This document shows, piece by piece, positions 37,715 through 45,650 of a stretch of DNA of 45,663 nucleotides. Source of the stretch: a virus. The notes under the pieces were generated by a model. The model did no database searches and had not been told where the DNA came from. It saw nothing but the letters and a program-made list of their open reading frames with translations. The stretch lies in IMG/VR virus record IMGVR_UViG_3300003635_000007, positions 1-45,663 of that record; one strand, written 5' to 3'. The position numbers and the translations under genes were made by a program. The first letter of the stretch is position 1. Every line of letters starts with the position of its first letter.

Positions 37715-38125
37715 CTAGTGTTTATTTTTCTTACGCCTATTGTCTTCTGCTGATAGAACCTGAAGATTCCACGGCACATGAAGACCACAAACGTACTCAT
37801 TTTGCAAAGGAACAATATGGTCTACTTGGTACGGTTCCCCAGTAAGAATGTTTGCATCCTTTGCCACTCTATACACGTACTCAATCTCAGTTTTGTGGTT
37901 TTCTGTCAACCAAGAAGGGGTAGCGTATCTTTTAGTTGCCCTATATTTTGCGTTACACGCTCTTTTCTTAATAGGACAATTATACCAATTCTTAGAGAGT
38001 TCATCTATTCTTTCTGAATTTTTCTCGCGCCATTCCTTAGAGGCCTTACGAAGTTTCTCTCTATTCTTTTCCCTATACCTTTTCCTGTACTCTCTCATTC
38101 TTTCAGGACTTCTGCTAGGGTACAT
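37715..38125 (-). CDS. HNH endonuclease inserted between portal and scaffold genes
   Basis: This encodes 136 residues. The N-terminal two-thirds is very basic and helical (SPERMREYRKRYREKNREKLRKASKEWREKNSERI), and the HNH core is YQVDHIVPLQNEYVCGLHVPWNLQVLSAEDNRRKKN (Asp102, His103, His116, Asn120, Asn129). Free-standing HNH genes in structural operons are usually homing endonucleases. Base composition is more AT-rich than the flanking structural genes, consistent with recent arrival. Confidence 0.82.
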   Translation of the reverse strand: MYPSRSPERMREYRKRYREKNREKLRKASKEWREKNSERIDELSKNWYNCPIKKRACNAKYRATKRYATPSWLTENHKTEIEYVYRVAKDANILTGEPYQVDHIVPLQNEYVCGLHVPWNLQVLSAEDNRRKKNKH

Positions 38126-38127
38126 AA

Positions 38128-38361
38128 TTAGTCCTTTGTGAGTGAGATGAGATTTAGGACGCGACGTATGGCACGGTTATGCCCATTCACATCGGCCTGC
38201 TCGTAAGCCCAACTAGGATTTTGGTAGTCAGGCTCGTATTCCTGGAAGTCATTTTCCAAGATTTCCGCCAGCAAATCAAGTACCTCCTGATTAGCCAACA
38301 AAAACTGTTTGCGCTTTTCCTTTTGGTCTTTACTCAGACCTTTAAGCCACGCTGTGTGCAT
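38128..38361 (-). CDS. Hypothetical protein
   Basis: This encodes 77 residues, starting within the stop of the preceding gene (TAATG). It is helical with a charged N-terminus (KGLSKDQKEKRKQFLLANQEVLDLLAEILENDFQEYEPDY) and ends with NRAIRRVLNLISLTKD. Small genes of this style follow portal genes in SIO1-like and other podoviruses. Function unknown. Confidence 0.62.
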   Translation of the reverse strand: MHTAWLKGLSKDQKEKRKQFLLANQEVLDLLAEILENDFQEYEPDYQNPSWAYEQADVNGHNRAIRRVLNLISLTKD

Positions 38362-38507
38362 TACTTTTGCTTCTTAGCTTTCTTGTCCATCTTCGCTTCT
38401 TTAGCGCGACGTTTAGCTGCGTTATTCCCACGCTTCACGGCACTACCAGTGGTACTACCGGGACGTGCCTTAGGGCGCTTCTTGTACATTTGTCCTTTTG
38501 CAGGCAT
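38361..38507 (-). CDS. Small very basic protein downstream of the portal gene
   Basis: This encodes 48 residues (MPAKGQMYKKRPKARPGSTTGSAVKRGNNAAKRRAKEAKMDKKAKKQK), nearly half Lys/Arg. It begins three bases after the portal stop, and the portal's end supplies the AAGGAC-like ribosome site. Very basic peptides in this location may neutralise packaged DNA or contact scaffold. Function unknown. Confidence 0.6.
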   Translation of the reverse strand: MPAKGQMYKKRPKARPGSTTGSAVKRGNNAAKRRAKEAKMDKKAKKQK

Positions 38508-38509
38508 TG

Positions 38510-40240
38510 TTATAGTCCTTGTTCTGCTTTGATTTGGAGGTCTTCCTGGAAGTCAGCTTCTGCATCCGACATAGCTTTCTGGGTCTCAGTCTGTTCGAAC
38601 ACAGTGACATTCTCACCGTAGAGATTGCTTTCATTAAGCTCTTCAGAGAGAATCCTTGCGATAACCTTACCAGACAAATGCACACCAACTGTCGGGTCTG
38701 CCGCCTTAATCTGCATAAGCTGGTTGAGTGTTTGTACACGCTGAGCACGTTGAGAGAAGTGACGTGCACCCTGCGGGACAATCTTACCACGAGCAGTGAT
38801 GTCTTCCTTAGTGATGTTAGAGAACATCTGTACATTCAGTTCTTCATCAAATACAGAAATGACATCAATGAAGTTCATATTGCGACGTGCAGACTCCAGC
38901 ATAGAGTTCAGGACAGGCTCAAGGAACTCCATCTCAAACTGAGCAGCCTTGTGGTTAAAGATACGGTTAGCTGCGTTGTCCAGCGTCTGTACCTCAAATG
39001 CAGTCTTCTCCCCAGGTGTACGAAGGCCCATAGCCATACGAGGAGCACCAGCAAGTTCCTCCATCTTCTGCTCAATCACCTGAATCTGCATGTCAGCGTT
39101 AAGGGCAGTCGAGTCAGGGACCATAGGGGCAACATCACCCTCTTCACCCATGTAAATACGACCACCAGGCTCATACTCGAAGTCTTCTACGTCACCACGA
39201 ATCTTAAGAAGCGGGAGAGCAATCTGGTCGAATACGTCAGCCTTGAGGTTTTCCAAGTGGTCGATGCGGTACTGCATACCTACAAGATTGTCCAGAGGCC
39301 CCATAGCGTAGAGGTTGTCAGGACGGGTACGCCAACCAGCATGGAAGATAGGAGCAGTGCCCAGCCAGGAAGGGTTAGCCGTATCACTGATAACGTAGGC
39401 GCGGTCTACAACAGTAATGATACGGTTCTTGTGTAGTTTCTGTTCGTGACGATCAAACATATCGCCGTAGAACGTGAGGAACTCTACGTAGCTGGACTGG
39501 TAGTAGTTCTCAATCGAACCAAACCCATCAGCAATAAACCCTTGACCCTTGTCTGTTTGAGCAGCAGAGCCTACCTCACTACGGTTGTGAAGCATACGCT
39601 TAAAGATTTCTTGTAGTTCAGGGGTGCCCTCAAACTCGTTTGCTACCTCACCCAGCGTCTTAATACTACGGACAATCTTAGGGGTGTGGGAAAAGTCAGC
39701 TGCTGTAGGGTCAAAGCAAATGTCATAGGGACTGATGCGGACCATACGAGGGCCTACATAATTCGTTACTTGCTCACCATTCTCCAGTACCGTGTAATCT
39801 GAGAAGAAGTCTACGGTAGCAAAACAGTTGCCAGTAAGGATGTAGTCATCAATAAGACGCTCAGCAGTCTTACGGAAATTACTCTGCTCAACCTTGTTGG
39901 ACATATACGTCTGGATGACATCACGCTTTTCTTTAGTAGCAGAAGCGTCATCCTCAGCAGACCAACGCATCCACTTCTCTTGAGGAAACAGTGCTGACGT
40001 GTAGTTTGCTTTAAGGTTGTCGTAAATCTGTGTGATCTTAGGAGTGGTCGTGCTGTTAGACCAAGGGAGCTTGCTGTTGGAAGTCGTGCGTGTGTCAGTA
40101 GCGTACACGTAGTCACGCAGCTCTTTCTTCTCCTCCAACCAACGACGACGATAAGTATTCCACTCCTCCCACTGCTCAGCAATCTGAGTGGCCTTGGCAT
40201 CAGCGTTTATTAGATTGTCAACGTCGAGAGCACGTTTCAT
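38510..40240 (-). CDS. Portal (head-tail connector) protein, T7 gp8-like
   Basis: This encodes 576 residues. Typical portal features are the N-terminal helix WEEWNTYRRRWLEEKKELRDYVYATDTR, LPWSNSTTTPKITQIYDNLKANYTSALFPQEKWMRW, RMAMGLRTPGEKTAFEVQTLDNAANRIFNHKAAQFEMEFLEPVLNSML and the C-terminal NLMQ-type region. It forms the dodecameric vertex through which DNA is packaged and ejected. AGGATTACAACAG provides the ribosome site, and a sigma-70 promoter (40267-40296) lies just upstream, in the 59-base gap after terL. Confidence 0.9.
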   Translation of the reverse strand: MKRALDVDNLINADAKATQIAEQWEEWNTYRRRWLEEKKELRDYVYATDTRTTSNSKLPWSNSTTTPKITQIYDNLKANYTSALFPQEKWMRWSAEDDASATKEKRDVIQTYMSNKVEQSNFRKTAERLIDDYILTGNCFATVDFFSDYTVLENGEQVTNYVGPRMVRISPYDICFDPTAADFSHTPKIVRSIKTLGEVANEFEGTPELQEIFKRMLHNRSEVGSAAQTDKGQGFIADGFGSIENYYQSSYVEFLTFYGDMFDRHEQKLHKNRIITVVDRAYVISDTANPSWLGTAPIFHAGWRTRPDNLYAMGPLDNLVGMQYRIDHLENLKADVFDQIALPLLKIRGDVEDFEYEPGGRIYMGEEGDVAPMVPDSTALNADMQIQVIEQKMEELAGAPRMAMGLRTPGEKTAFEVQTLDNAANRIFNHKAAQFEMEFLEPVLNSMLESARRNMNFIDVISVFDEELNVQMFSNITKEDITARGKIVPQGARHFSQRAQRVQTLNQLMQIKAADPTVGVHLSGKVIARILSEELNESNLYGENVTVFEQTETQKAMSDAEADFQEDLQIKAEQGL

Positions 40241-40266
40241 TCTGTTGTAATCCTAATCTTTGTGTT

Positions 40267-40296
40267 AGTATAGCACAAGTTGTTGGTTGCTGTCAA
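40267..40296 (-). promoter_or_regulatory. Consensus leftward promoter ahead of the portal gene
   Basis: On the minus strand TTGACA (40296-40291), 18 bases, then TATACT (40272-40267), followed by AACAC. The same -10 and AACAC context occurs at 45516-45545. It lies in the 59-base gap between terL and the portal gene and would drive portal, scaffold and capsid expression. Confidence 0.75.
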
Positions 40297-40299
40297 CAC

Positions 40300-41841
40300 T
40301 TAAAACGCACGACCACCAAATCTTTGGTGAAAAACTACATTACCTTCTTTGCTCGCTGACCGTCTCATCTGCTGTGCTGGCTTGACGGAGTGTTCGATAG
40401 CAGTGGCTAGGGCGTCCTTAACGTCATCGTGTGCGGGGTTTTGACTCACAAGCTCTTCTTCGAGAATCTGAGTATTACCACCCTTGTAATGGTAAACTTG
40501 AAGGTTATCATAGCGAGGCACCAGGACAGCCTCCATACGCTCCTCTTTTGAGCCTTGGTGACGTGTCGGACGAACCTCTTCAACCTTGATTGCTAGGCCG
40601 TGTGGTGCGATGTAGTCAGTCTTAAGTGACTTAACGATAGCAGACTGCGCGGCTGTGACCTCTGCACAAAGTTTACGGAAACCCCAACGATTGTAAAGGT
40701 GCAGAATGTGTTTGAAATACTCAGAGATGTTTTCCGTACGGAACCGTTCGATGTCCAGAACGTACACGTCGTTGTCAGCGTCTACACCAACCACAACAAT
40801 AGCTGTGTAGTCAGCGGTCTTGCGTGTCGAGTATGCAAAGTCTACAGAAGCTGTGAGATTAAGTCTTTTACCCGAATAGTACCAGTGACCACCCTGTTGG
40901 CTAAGGAACTTACGCTCAAAGTACTGGAACTTATCGTAGTCGATTGGACGAGAGTCTGGATCGCTAGGATCGTTGTAATATTGCGCCCTAAACTGTGTCT
41001 TGTCAAGGTACTTACCCCTCTTCTGAGCAAGAATGCGTCGGTCAAATCCAAACCACTTACCATCTCTACGCTGCTGACGAGGCCACAGGAACTCACCCGT
41101 GCCATCACCAAAGTCTTCTACACCACGCTCATAAATCTCGTAGATTTCCTGTTCACCAATCTTCTCACCATGGTCGTCGTACAGGTCCTCTTTCATGTTG
41201 AGCATGTCGTTGTAGAGGTCCTTAGGGTGGTACCGCGTACCTACAACCCACTCGTATGCGTCTGCACCCTCAATAGACGACAAGAGAGAGTACTGCTGAC
41301 GGACCTTGTTACGGCCTTCCTCGTTGTAGGCGTTCTCCTGGACCACAACGTCGTCCAACACAGCAATGTCACAGTGCATACCAGTAATAGAGGTAGTCAG
41401 ACCAGCGGTGAAGACGGAAGGGTCACGTACGTTTTCTTCTTTTCGCTTAGGGTGGTCTAGGGCGATCTCTGAGTTAGTCCACTTAGCGCGTTTGCCTTCT
41501 TCCTTGTGGACATGGTTAGGCCAGTACCTACGGAATATGTCAGAGGTGAGGATACCCTTGATGAACGTGAGCTGTTTCTCTGCTAGGTTTGACGTTGCCG
41601 AGATGTAGAGAACACGCAGAGTAGGGTCACGTGTGAGCATCCACGCAACCCTGTAGGCGATCAGACGTGACTTACCGTGGTCTCGTGGGAACAACAGAAG
41701 CTGGTGGTGTTTAGCTTCCTGACGTGTCCACCACTCAATCACATCCTTGTGGCAGTTCCCTAAGACTTGCATAGGAGCTACCAACTGAATGAAGAAGGTA
41801 AGGTCGCTTTCTGCGCGTTCTCTGATCTCGTCAGGAGTCAT
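40300..41841 (-). CDS. terL: Terminase large subunit
   Basis: This 513-residue motor translocates DNA into the procapsid and cuts it. The ATPase domain has Walker A LFPRDHGKSRL (50-60), a Walker B DIAVLDDVV (158-166) and the VLYISATSN coupling region. The nuclease domain has SVDFAYSTRKTADYTAIVVVGVDADNDVYVLDI and later acidic residues near VRPTRHQGSKEERMEA. It overlaps the preceding gene by four bases (ATGA). Confidence 0.93.
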   Translation of the reverse strand: MTPDEIRERAESDLTFFIQLVAPMQVLGNCHKDVIEWWTRQEAKHHQLLLFPRDHGKSRLIAYRVAWMLTRDPTLRVLYISATSNLAEKQLTFIKGILTSDIFRRYWPNHVHKEEGKRAKWTNSEIALDHPKRKEENVRDPSVFTAGLTTSITGMHCDIAVLDDVVVQENAYNEEGRNKVRQQYSLLSSIEGADAYEWVVGTRYHPKDLYNDMLNMKEDLYDDHGEKIGEQEIYEIYERGVEDFGDGTGEFLWPRQQRRDGKWFGFDRRILAQKRGKYLDKTQFRAQYYNDPSDPDSRPIDYDKFQYFERKFLSQQGGHWYYSGKRLNLTASVDFAYSTRKTADYTAIVVVGVDADNDVYVLDIERFRTENISEYFKHILHLYNRWGFRKLCAEVTAAQSAIVKSLKTDYIAPHGLAIKVEEVRPTRHQGSKEERMEAVLVPRYDNLQVYHYKGGNTQILEEELVSQNPAHDDVKDALATAIEHSVKPAQQMRRSASKEGNVVFHQRFGGRAF

Positions 41842-42191
41842 GCAGTGAGCACGTCCAGGGTTAGGGCCTTGAGTTCTTCAGGGGTCGTGGCTGCGTCAAT
41901 AGACGGATGGTCAGGAGCATCACGTAGCTTCTGCTTAGAAACTGCGATAGCTGCCTGCTGAGATTCGTCTGACTTCTCCATTGCGCGGAACCAGTCAGCA
42001 TCCAGCTTGTCAAACTTATCATTACGCTCAGCACGGAGCACATCACGGTGGATGTCACGCGCCAGTTTCATGTCTACTTCGACAGCGTCACCATCAAACA
42101 TCCACGCACCACGGAAAGTACGGTCTGTAGGAACCTGAAGGGATTTAGCGTCACGGACATCGCCGTTAATGTTAATCATTGTTTGTGTCAT
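41838..42191 (-). CDS. Hypothetical protein (tail-fibre-associated type)
   Basis: This encodes 117 residues. The C-terminal half, DIHRDVLRAERNDKFDKLDADWFRAMEKSDESQQAAIAVSKQKLRDAPDHPSIDAATTPEELKAL, is a helical domain that I know from many phages and prophages at the end of tail genes, often regarded as fibre-associated or a chaperone. An alternative role as a packaging accessory is possible because it precedes terL. GAGG before the ATG at 42191 supports the start. Confidence 0.62.
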   Translation of the reverse strand: MTQTMININGDVRDAKSLQVPTDRTFRGAWMFDGDAVEVDMKLARDIHRDVLRAERNDKFDKLDADWFRAMEKSDESQQAAIAVSKQKLRDAPDHPSIDAATTPEELKALTLDVLTA

Positions 42192-42192
42192 G

Positions 42193-42648
42193 TTATGCAG
42201 CCTCTTGATTGATTTTCCAAGCGTTTCTAAACTCTCGGTTAGTGGGGATCATGTGAACAGGAACAATCTTTAGAACCTGTCGATTGCCTTTGTAATCACG
42301 CCAGACGCGCGGCGGCAGGTCTTTCATAACCAGATACTCCATTGCCTCTTCCTCGGTCATGGCATCTACAGGCTGTGTCTCGTGCAGCAGATGTCCACGG
42401 GTGTGACGCACGAAACCATCGCGCTCCTCGTCCTCGCGCAAAACGTGGTAGACATCGACCGGAGGCAAAATACCGCCGTGCATCGCCATAGCCAGCCATG
42501 TAGGGGACGGACGTGTTACCTTGGCTGGTGCATCGGGGTCCGCCGGGTCTTCCCAGAGGATCGCGTAATTTCCTTGGGGCAAGTCCTTGTGCTGATCCTT
42601 GAAGATCAACTCGCGTTCCCAGAGTTTGTATTGGCTGTAATCGGTCAT
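42193..42648 (-). CDS. Hypothetical protein, GC-rich gene of tail-fibre region
   Basis: This encodes 151 residues from the ATG for MTDYSQYKLWERELIFKDQ, with GGGAGACC close upstream; a GTG-like longer start is not needed. The sequence has YAILWEDPADPDAPAKVTRPSPTWLAMAMHGGILP and looks like a mixed alpha/beta domain of tail appendage or fibre-assembly proteins. The gene is more GC-rich than most of the genome, which, with the neighbouring fibre genes, suggests exchange with prophages. Function unknown. Confidence 0.6.
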   Translation of the reverse strand: MTDYSQYKLWERELIFKDQHKDLPQGNYAILWEDPADPDAPAKVTRPSPTWLAMAMHGGILPPVDVYHVLREDEERDGFVRHTRGHLLHETQPVDAMTEEEAMEYLVMKDLPPRVWRDYKGNRQVLKIVPVHMIPTNREFRNAWKINQEAA

Positions 42649-43502
42649 GCGAGGTCTCCCCATAGGGCAGAATAAACTCTTGTAGGGTCGGCAGCGGCTC
42701 CTCCATCGCCCATAAACTGCATGTTTATTTCTGCTGCCTCGTTAGACCGCGCCAAATCAAAAGTTCTGTTTACCCCAAACGCATCGCTAGAGCCGTTGCT
42801 GCTAATTGACACTGCGTTGTCCGCTTGGGCAAAACTGTTGGTGTAGCCGACAGTGTACTGACCAACCCCCACGTCAGTCAAAGACGCAGCATTGTAAGTG
42901 TTAATAAACGCTATGGTGCCGCTTCCGTTAAAGGAAGCCCACGACTTCGCAGACCCGTTGACCACGTACTCCGTGCCGACAGTGGTAGTTCCGTCGGAGA
43001 TGTTTTGTGCGTATATGTTTTCAAAATGGCCCTCAGCCCATTCATTGCCGCTGGCACCTAAGTCTCGTGTATTATCCGCGTCTGGTAAAATGTCTTCTGC
43101 TACAGAAGCAAAATCTGCACCTCCAATAGCATTCCATTCAGTGCCATCATAACCCTCAAAGGAATCGTTAGTGGTGTTAAAGCGAATGTAACCAGCCGCA
43201 GGGGAGCCATCACGCTGGGCGTCAGTGCCAGCAGGGAGTACGGCAGAACCAGTGGCTGCTGTCTCCTCAATTTTAGCATTAAGCTGTGTCTGAATAGCAG
43301 AGGTCACACCCTCTACATACCCAAGCTCAGTAGAAGTAACAGATACGTCGCTAATATCAGCCGTGACAATGTCGCCTCGAACGTAGCTCGAAATCTGCGT
43401 ACCAGTAACTTTTTTAGAACTACCAGCCTCATTAATCTCAAACTCGTTTGCATCAGCTACACCTGACGCTGGCGTGAGATCAGAAATCTTCACGTTAGCC
43501 AT
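42645..43502 (-). CDS. Tail fibre-like protein
   Basis: This encodes 285 residues. The N-terminal MANVKISDLTPASGVADANEFEINEAGSSKKVTGTQISSYV is a widespread fibre attachment segment, followed by TSAIQTQLNAKIE, RDGSPAAGYIRFNTTNDSFEGYDGTEWNAIG (a repeat-type domain common in phage fibres) and DNTRDLGASGNEWAEGHFENIYAQNI (a segment typical of trimeric fibres). The C-terminus is a short beta domain that may bind the receptor. No chaperone autocleavage domain is visible. Confidence 0.82.
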   Translation of the reverse strand: MANVKISDLTPASGVADANEFEINEAGSSKKVTGTQISSYVRGDIVTADISDVSVTSTELGYVEGVTSAIQTQLNAKIEETAATGSAVLPAGTDAQRDGSPAAGYIRFNTTNDSFEGYDGTEWNAIGGADFASVAEDILPDADNTRDLGASGNEWAEGHFENIYAQNISDGTTTVGTEYVVNGSAKSWASFNGSGTIAFINTYNAASLTDVGVGQYTVGYTNSFAQADNAVSISSNGSSDAFGVNRTFDLARSNEAAEINMQFMGDGGAAADPTRVYSALWGDLA

Positions 43503-44237
43503 TTAGTAAATCCTTTTCCATGATCCGCTGATATTCTTATACACAGCAATAGGTTCCTGCCAGATTCCGTTGTTTTTAACGTAAGGGATAAAGGGTTCCC
43601 ACACACCGTCCCGTTTGTAGAAAGCTACAGAATTAAACTCAATTCTAACTGCTTCTGTGGTGAGAGTTCCGATACCAGTGTTAAACGTAATATCATTTGT
43701 AACCCGGATGTCACCAGATTCAGTTATGCGTGTGTCTTCGGACCCAGTGGTACGTGTTGCTTCTCCTGAGAAACCTTCGAATCGTCCCTCAAGGAAAGCA
43801 TCAGCATCCCCAGCAAAAGCACTAGAACCGCTCAGACTAGACTCACCATCAATCTTAAAGAAAGAGACAGCGTCTAGGGTGCCATCACCCGACAGACTAG
43901 AGGACCCAGGTGTCTCCCGGATGTACTCAGCAACTACAGAACCCTCGCCAGTAAGACCAGACTCTGCAAATCTCTCACGCTGTCCTGAGACTACAACAGA
44001 ACCTTGTCCGTTCAGCTCAGTCAGACCTTGGAACTCACCTACACCAGCAAATAGTTTAGAGCCTGTCGCGTCTAGGTCTGCTGCGTTAGAGAAGTCTGCC
44101 GTAGCTACAACAGCTATAGTCGCCGCTGCCGTTAAACTAACAAGCCCAGTAAAGTAGCCCTCAGTAACACGGGTGTCACCTGACTCGGTGACCCTCGTGT
44201 CTACAGAAGACTCTGTTATGCGTGGGCCTTGCACCAT
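43503..44237 (-). CDS. Tail fibre-like repeat protein
   Basis: This encodes 244 residues, beta-rich, with the repeated motif TRVTESGDTRVTEG at the N-terminus recurring as TRITESGDIRVTN around residue 175. Between them are repeats rich in Gly and Ser (LNGQGSVVVSG; LTGEGSVVAE; LSGDGTLDAV; LSGSSAFAGDAD). The C-terminal VAFYKRDGVWEPFIPYVKNNGIWQEPIAVYKNISGSWKRIY contains two W.P/W repeats seen in tail appendages. It is probably a fibre or a connector of fibres. Confidence 0.7.
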   Translation of the reverse strand: MVQGPRITESSVDTRVTESGDTRVTEGYFTGLVSLTAAATIAVVATADFSNAADLDATGSKLFAGVGEFQGLTELNGQGSVVVSGQRERFAESGLTGEGSVVAEYIRETPGSSSLSGDGTLDAVSFFKIDGESSLSGSSAFAGDADAFLEGRFEGFSGEATRTTGSEDTRITESGDIRVTNDITFNTGIGTLTTEAVRIEFNSVAFYKRDGVWEPFIPYVKNNGIWQEPIAVYKNISGSWKRIY

Positions 44238-44240
44238 TTC

Positions 44241-44633
44241 TTAGGCGAGAGTCAGGTCGATGTTGCCAGCAGCAAACACGAGAGCGTCTCCGTCAGCAAT
44301 AGTCTTGGACGCGCTGAGAGCACCGTGCCACAGAAGGTTGCCTCCAGTAGACGCATCAAAGATACCGATGTGAGTAACAGTGCCAAATGCTGCACCAGAC
44401 GCTGTAAAGGTCACCTCAGAGGAGTTAGAGGTAGTACCGCCGGGTGAGCTTGCTGCATCAAAGGTAGCTGACTGGCGCGAGTACCCACCACCAGAAACTT
44501 CAGTGCCGCCACCGCTATCAGAGGGCGCTGCTGTATACAAAGCTACGTACCAATCAGTAGGCCGAGTTGCTGTACCGTTAGTCATTAGCCAGTCGAGCAG
44601 AAGCTTCTCTGCGTGATCCGAAAGAGCTGCCAT
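44241..44633 (-). CDS. Virion protein of tail-fibre region
   Basis: This encodes 130 residues, with AGGA ten bases before the ATG. The pattern LSDHAEKLLLDWLMTNGTATRPTDWYVALYTAAPSDSGGGTEVSGGGYSRQSATFDAAS... VTHIGIFDASTGGNLLWHGAL... ALVFAAGNIDLTL is a well-known beta-rich phage structural domain found next to fibre genes. It may form a base or collar of fibres. Precise role unknown. Confidence 0.75.
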   Translation of the reverse strand: MAALSDHAEKLLLDWLMTNGTATRPTDWYVALYTAAPSDSGGGTEVSGGGYSRQSATFDAASSPGGTTSNSSEVTFTASGAAFGTVTHIGIFDASTGGNLLWHGALSASKTIADGDALVFAAGNIDLTLA

Positions 44634-44652
44634 TGTTAAGTGTTCCTATGTC

Positions 44653-44946
44653 TTAGGTGTTTACTTTAAACCAAACGTCTCCATCCTCACCGCCAGACGG
44701 ACTAGCAGTAGAAACAGTGACGTTGTCAAGAAGAGAGAGAATGTTCGTACCGTTTACGAAGATGTTGTCTGCGTTGATGATGTCGTAACCATTCAAGTCG
44801 AGGTCAGCCTGCATAGCGTTAGGGGTACTACCGTCCAGGGACAACGTATTCTCAAAGGCACTCTGTAGAGCCTCGAAGTTGTTGTTCAGCATAGTGGTGC
44901 TGAAGTACCCAGTCGTAATAGTCGTGATGTCAGGTTGCTTAGCCAT
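44653..44946 (-). CDS. Short fibre-type protein
   Basis: This encodes 97 residues from the ATG for MAKQPDITTITTGYFST (AAGGA seven bases upstream). LNNNFEALQSAFENTLSLDGSTPNAMQADLDLNGYDIINADNIFVNGTNI is the trimerisation-type segment usually found at the N-terminus of long phage fibres or as a stand-alone adaptor. It ends SGGEDGDVWFKVN, a common fibre ending. It may be the adaptor that attaches the fibres encoded next to it. Confidence 0.75.
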   Translation of the reverse strand: MAKQPDITTITTGYFSTTMLNNNFEALQSAFENTLSLDGSTPNAMQADLDLNGYDIINADNIFVNGTNILSLLDNVTVSTASPSGGEDGDVWFKVNT

Positions 44947-44956
44947 AGACAAGTCC

Positions 44957-45472
44957 TTACTGAATTAGGCCGCTCTCACGAAGACGCTTAAGGTCCTCAG
45001 AGACACCAGACTCTTCAAACGCTTGCTCAGCAGTTTCACGTACTTGCTTGCGAGCAGCGCGTTTGTCATCAGATTGCTTGACCTTCCAAGGTTCTTCGAT
45101 CAAGTACTTAGCTGCCTGGTACGAAGACTTACCATCCTGTAGTTCTTGCATGATAACATTAAAGGCCATGGACTTACGCTTAACGTCAGCCTTCATACGC
45201 CAGTCATCTAGGTACGGACCCAACCACGAAACGGTACGCCGCTGGAGATACTCCCAGAACTCGTAGTCCCCGAAGACGTACTCAGCGAACTCAACCTCCG
45301 TAGGGTCTTTAGCGACCATAGGGATGAAGATGGTGCGGAGAGGGATGGAGTCTCCCTTTGGCTCATTCGAAAGGTTCAGGAGGCCTCCCTCAGGATTGTA
45401 CTCGTGGAACAAGTGCTTAGTGTACTTTGTGTTGCGCTTGCCGTAGAGCTGATCTCGTGTGAAAAGTGCCAT
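44957..45472 (-). CDS. Probable terminase small subunit
   Basis: This encodes 171 residues and is the first gene of the leftward block, 44 bases from a consensus promoter. The sequence (HEYNPEGGLLNLSNEPKGDSIPLRTIFIPMVAKDPTEVEFAEYVFGDYEFWEYLQRR... AFNVIMQELQDGKSSYQAAKYLIEEPW) has a helical DNA-recognition-like centre and a charged helical C-terminus. It resembles small terminase proteins of marine podoviruses as I remember them. Terminase small subunits diverge fast, so the call rests partly on position ahead of late genes and on the absence of a better candidate elsewhere. Confidence 0.55.
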   Translation of the reverse strand: MALFTRDQLYGKRNTKYTKHLFHEYNPEGGLLNLSNEPKGDSIPLRTIFIPMVAKDPTEVEFAEYVFGDYEFWEYLQRRTVSWLGPYLDDWRMKADVKRKSMAFNVIMQELQDGKSSYQAAKYLIEEPWKVKQSDDKRAARKQVRETAEQAFEESGVSEDLKRLRESGLIQ

Positions 45473-45515
45473 GATACCTGAGTTCTTTTTTGTACGGATG
45501 AAATTCTTAAGTGTT

Positions 45516-45545
45516 AGTATAGCATACTTTGTATAGTGGTGTCAA
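45516..45545 (-). promoter_or_regulatory. Consensus leftward late promoter
   Basis: On the minus strand TTGACA (45545-45540), 18 bases, TATACT (45521-45516), then AACAC. It precedes the leftward block, with a leader of about 40 bases to the ATG at 45472. It matches the promoter at 40267-40296 in hexamers, spacer length and the bases after the -10. Confidence 0.78.
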
Positions 45546-45614
45546 CATACTTTCTACAAAAAGCGTGACATTTGTTGGTGGGCCTACAAAAACAAAAAAC
45601 TACAAAAAAGGGTA

Positions 45615-45650
45615 TTGACATCTACAAGAATTGTGGTACCCTATTATACT
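45615..45650 (+). promoter_or_regulatory. Rightward promoter-like boxes at the right end
   Basis: A perfect TTGACA (45615-45620) is followed by TATTAT (45642-45647) and TATACT (45645-45650), but spacers of 21 and 24 bases are too long for a normal sigma-70 promoter. The segment GGTACC...ATTATACTTAC shares words with the paired elements at 4306-4337 and 31555-31586. It may be a control site reading into the left-end repeats if the molecule is circular. Confidence 0.3.

Noticed and set aside
37901-37911. TTGACA on the minus strand inside the HNH gene
   Set aside because: No -10 hexamer at the proper spacing, and the bases are explained by coding sequence.
40699-41460. 253-codon open frame antisense to terL
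   Set aside because: It is a shadow of the terminase frame with Val/Leu/Arg-rich, domain-free product and no ribosome site. The same holds for the 302-codon and 305-codon antisense frames over the reductase (16332-17240) and portal (38519-39436).
42296-42706. 136-codon leftward frame overlapping 42193-42648
   Set aside because: It lies wholly in another frame of two supported genes, has no ribosome site, and its product is Arg/Pro-rich in the way expected for an off-frame reading of GC-rich DNA.
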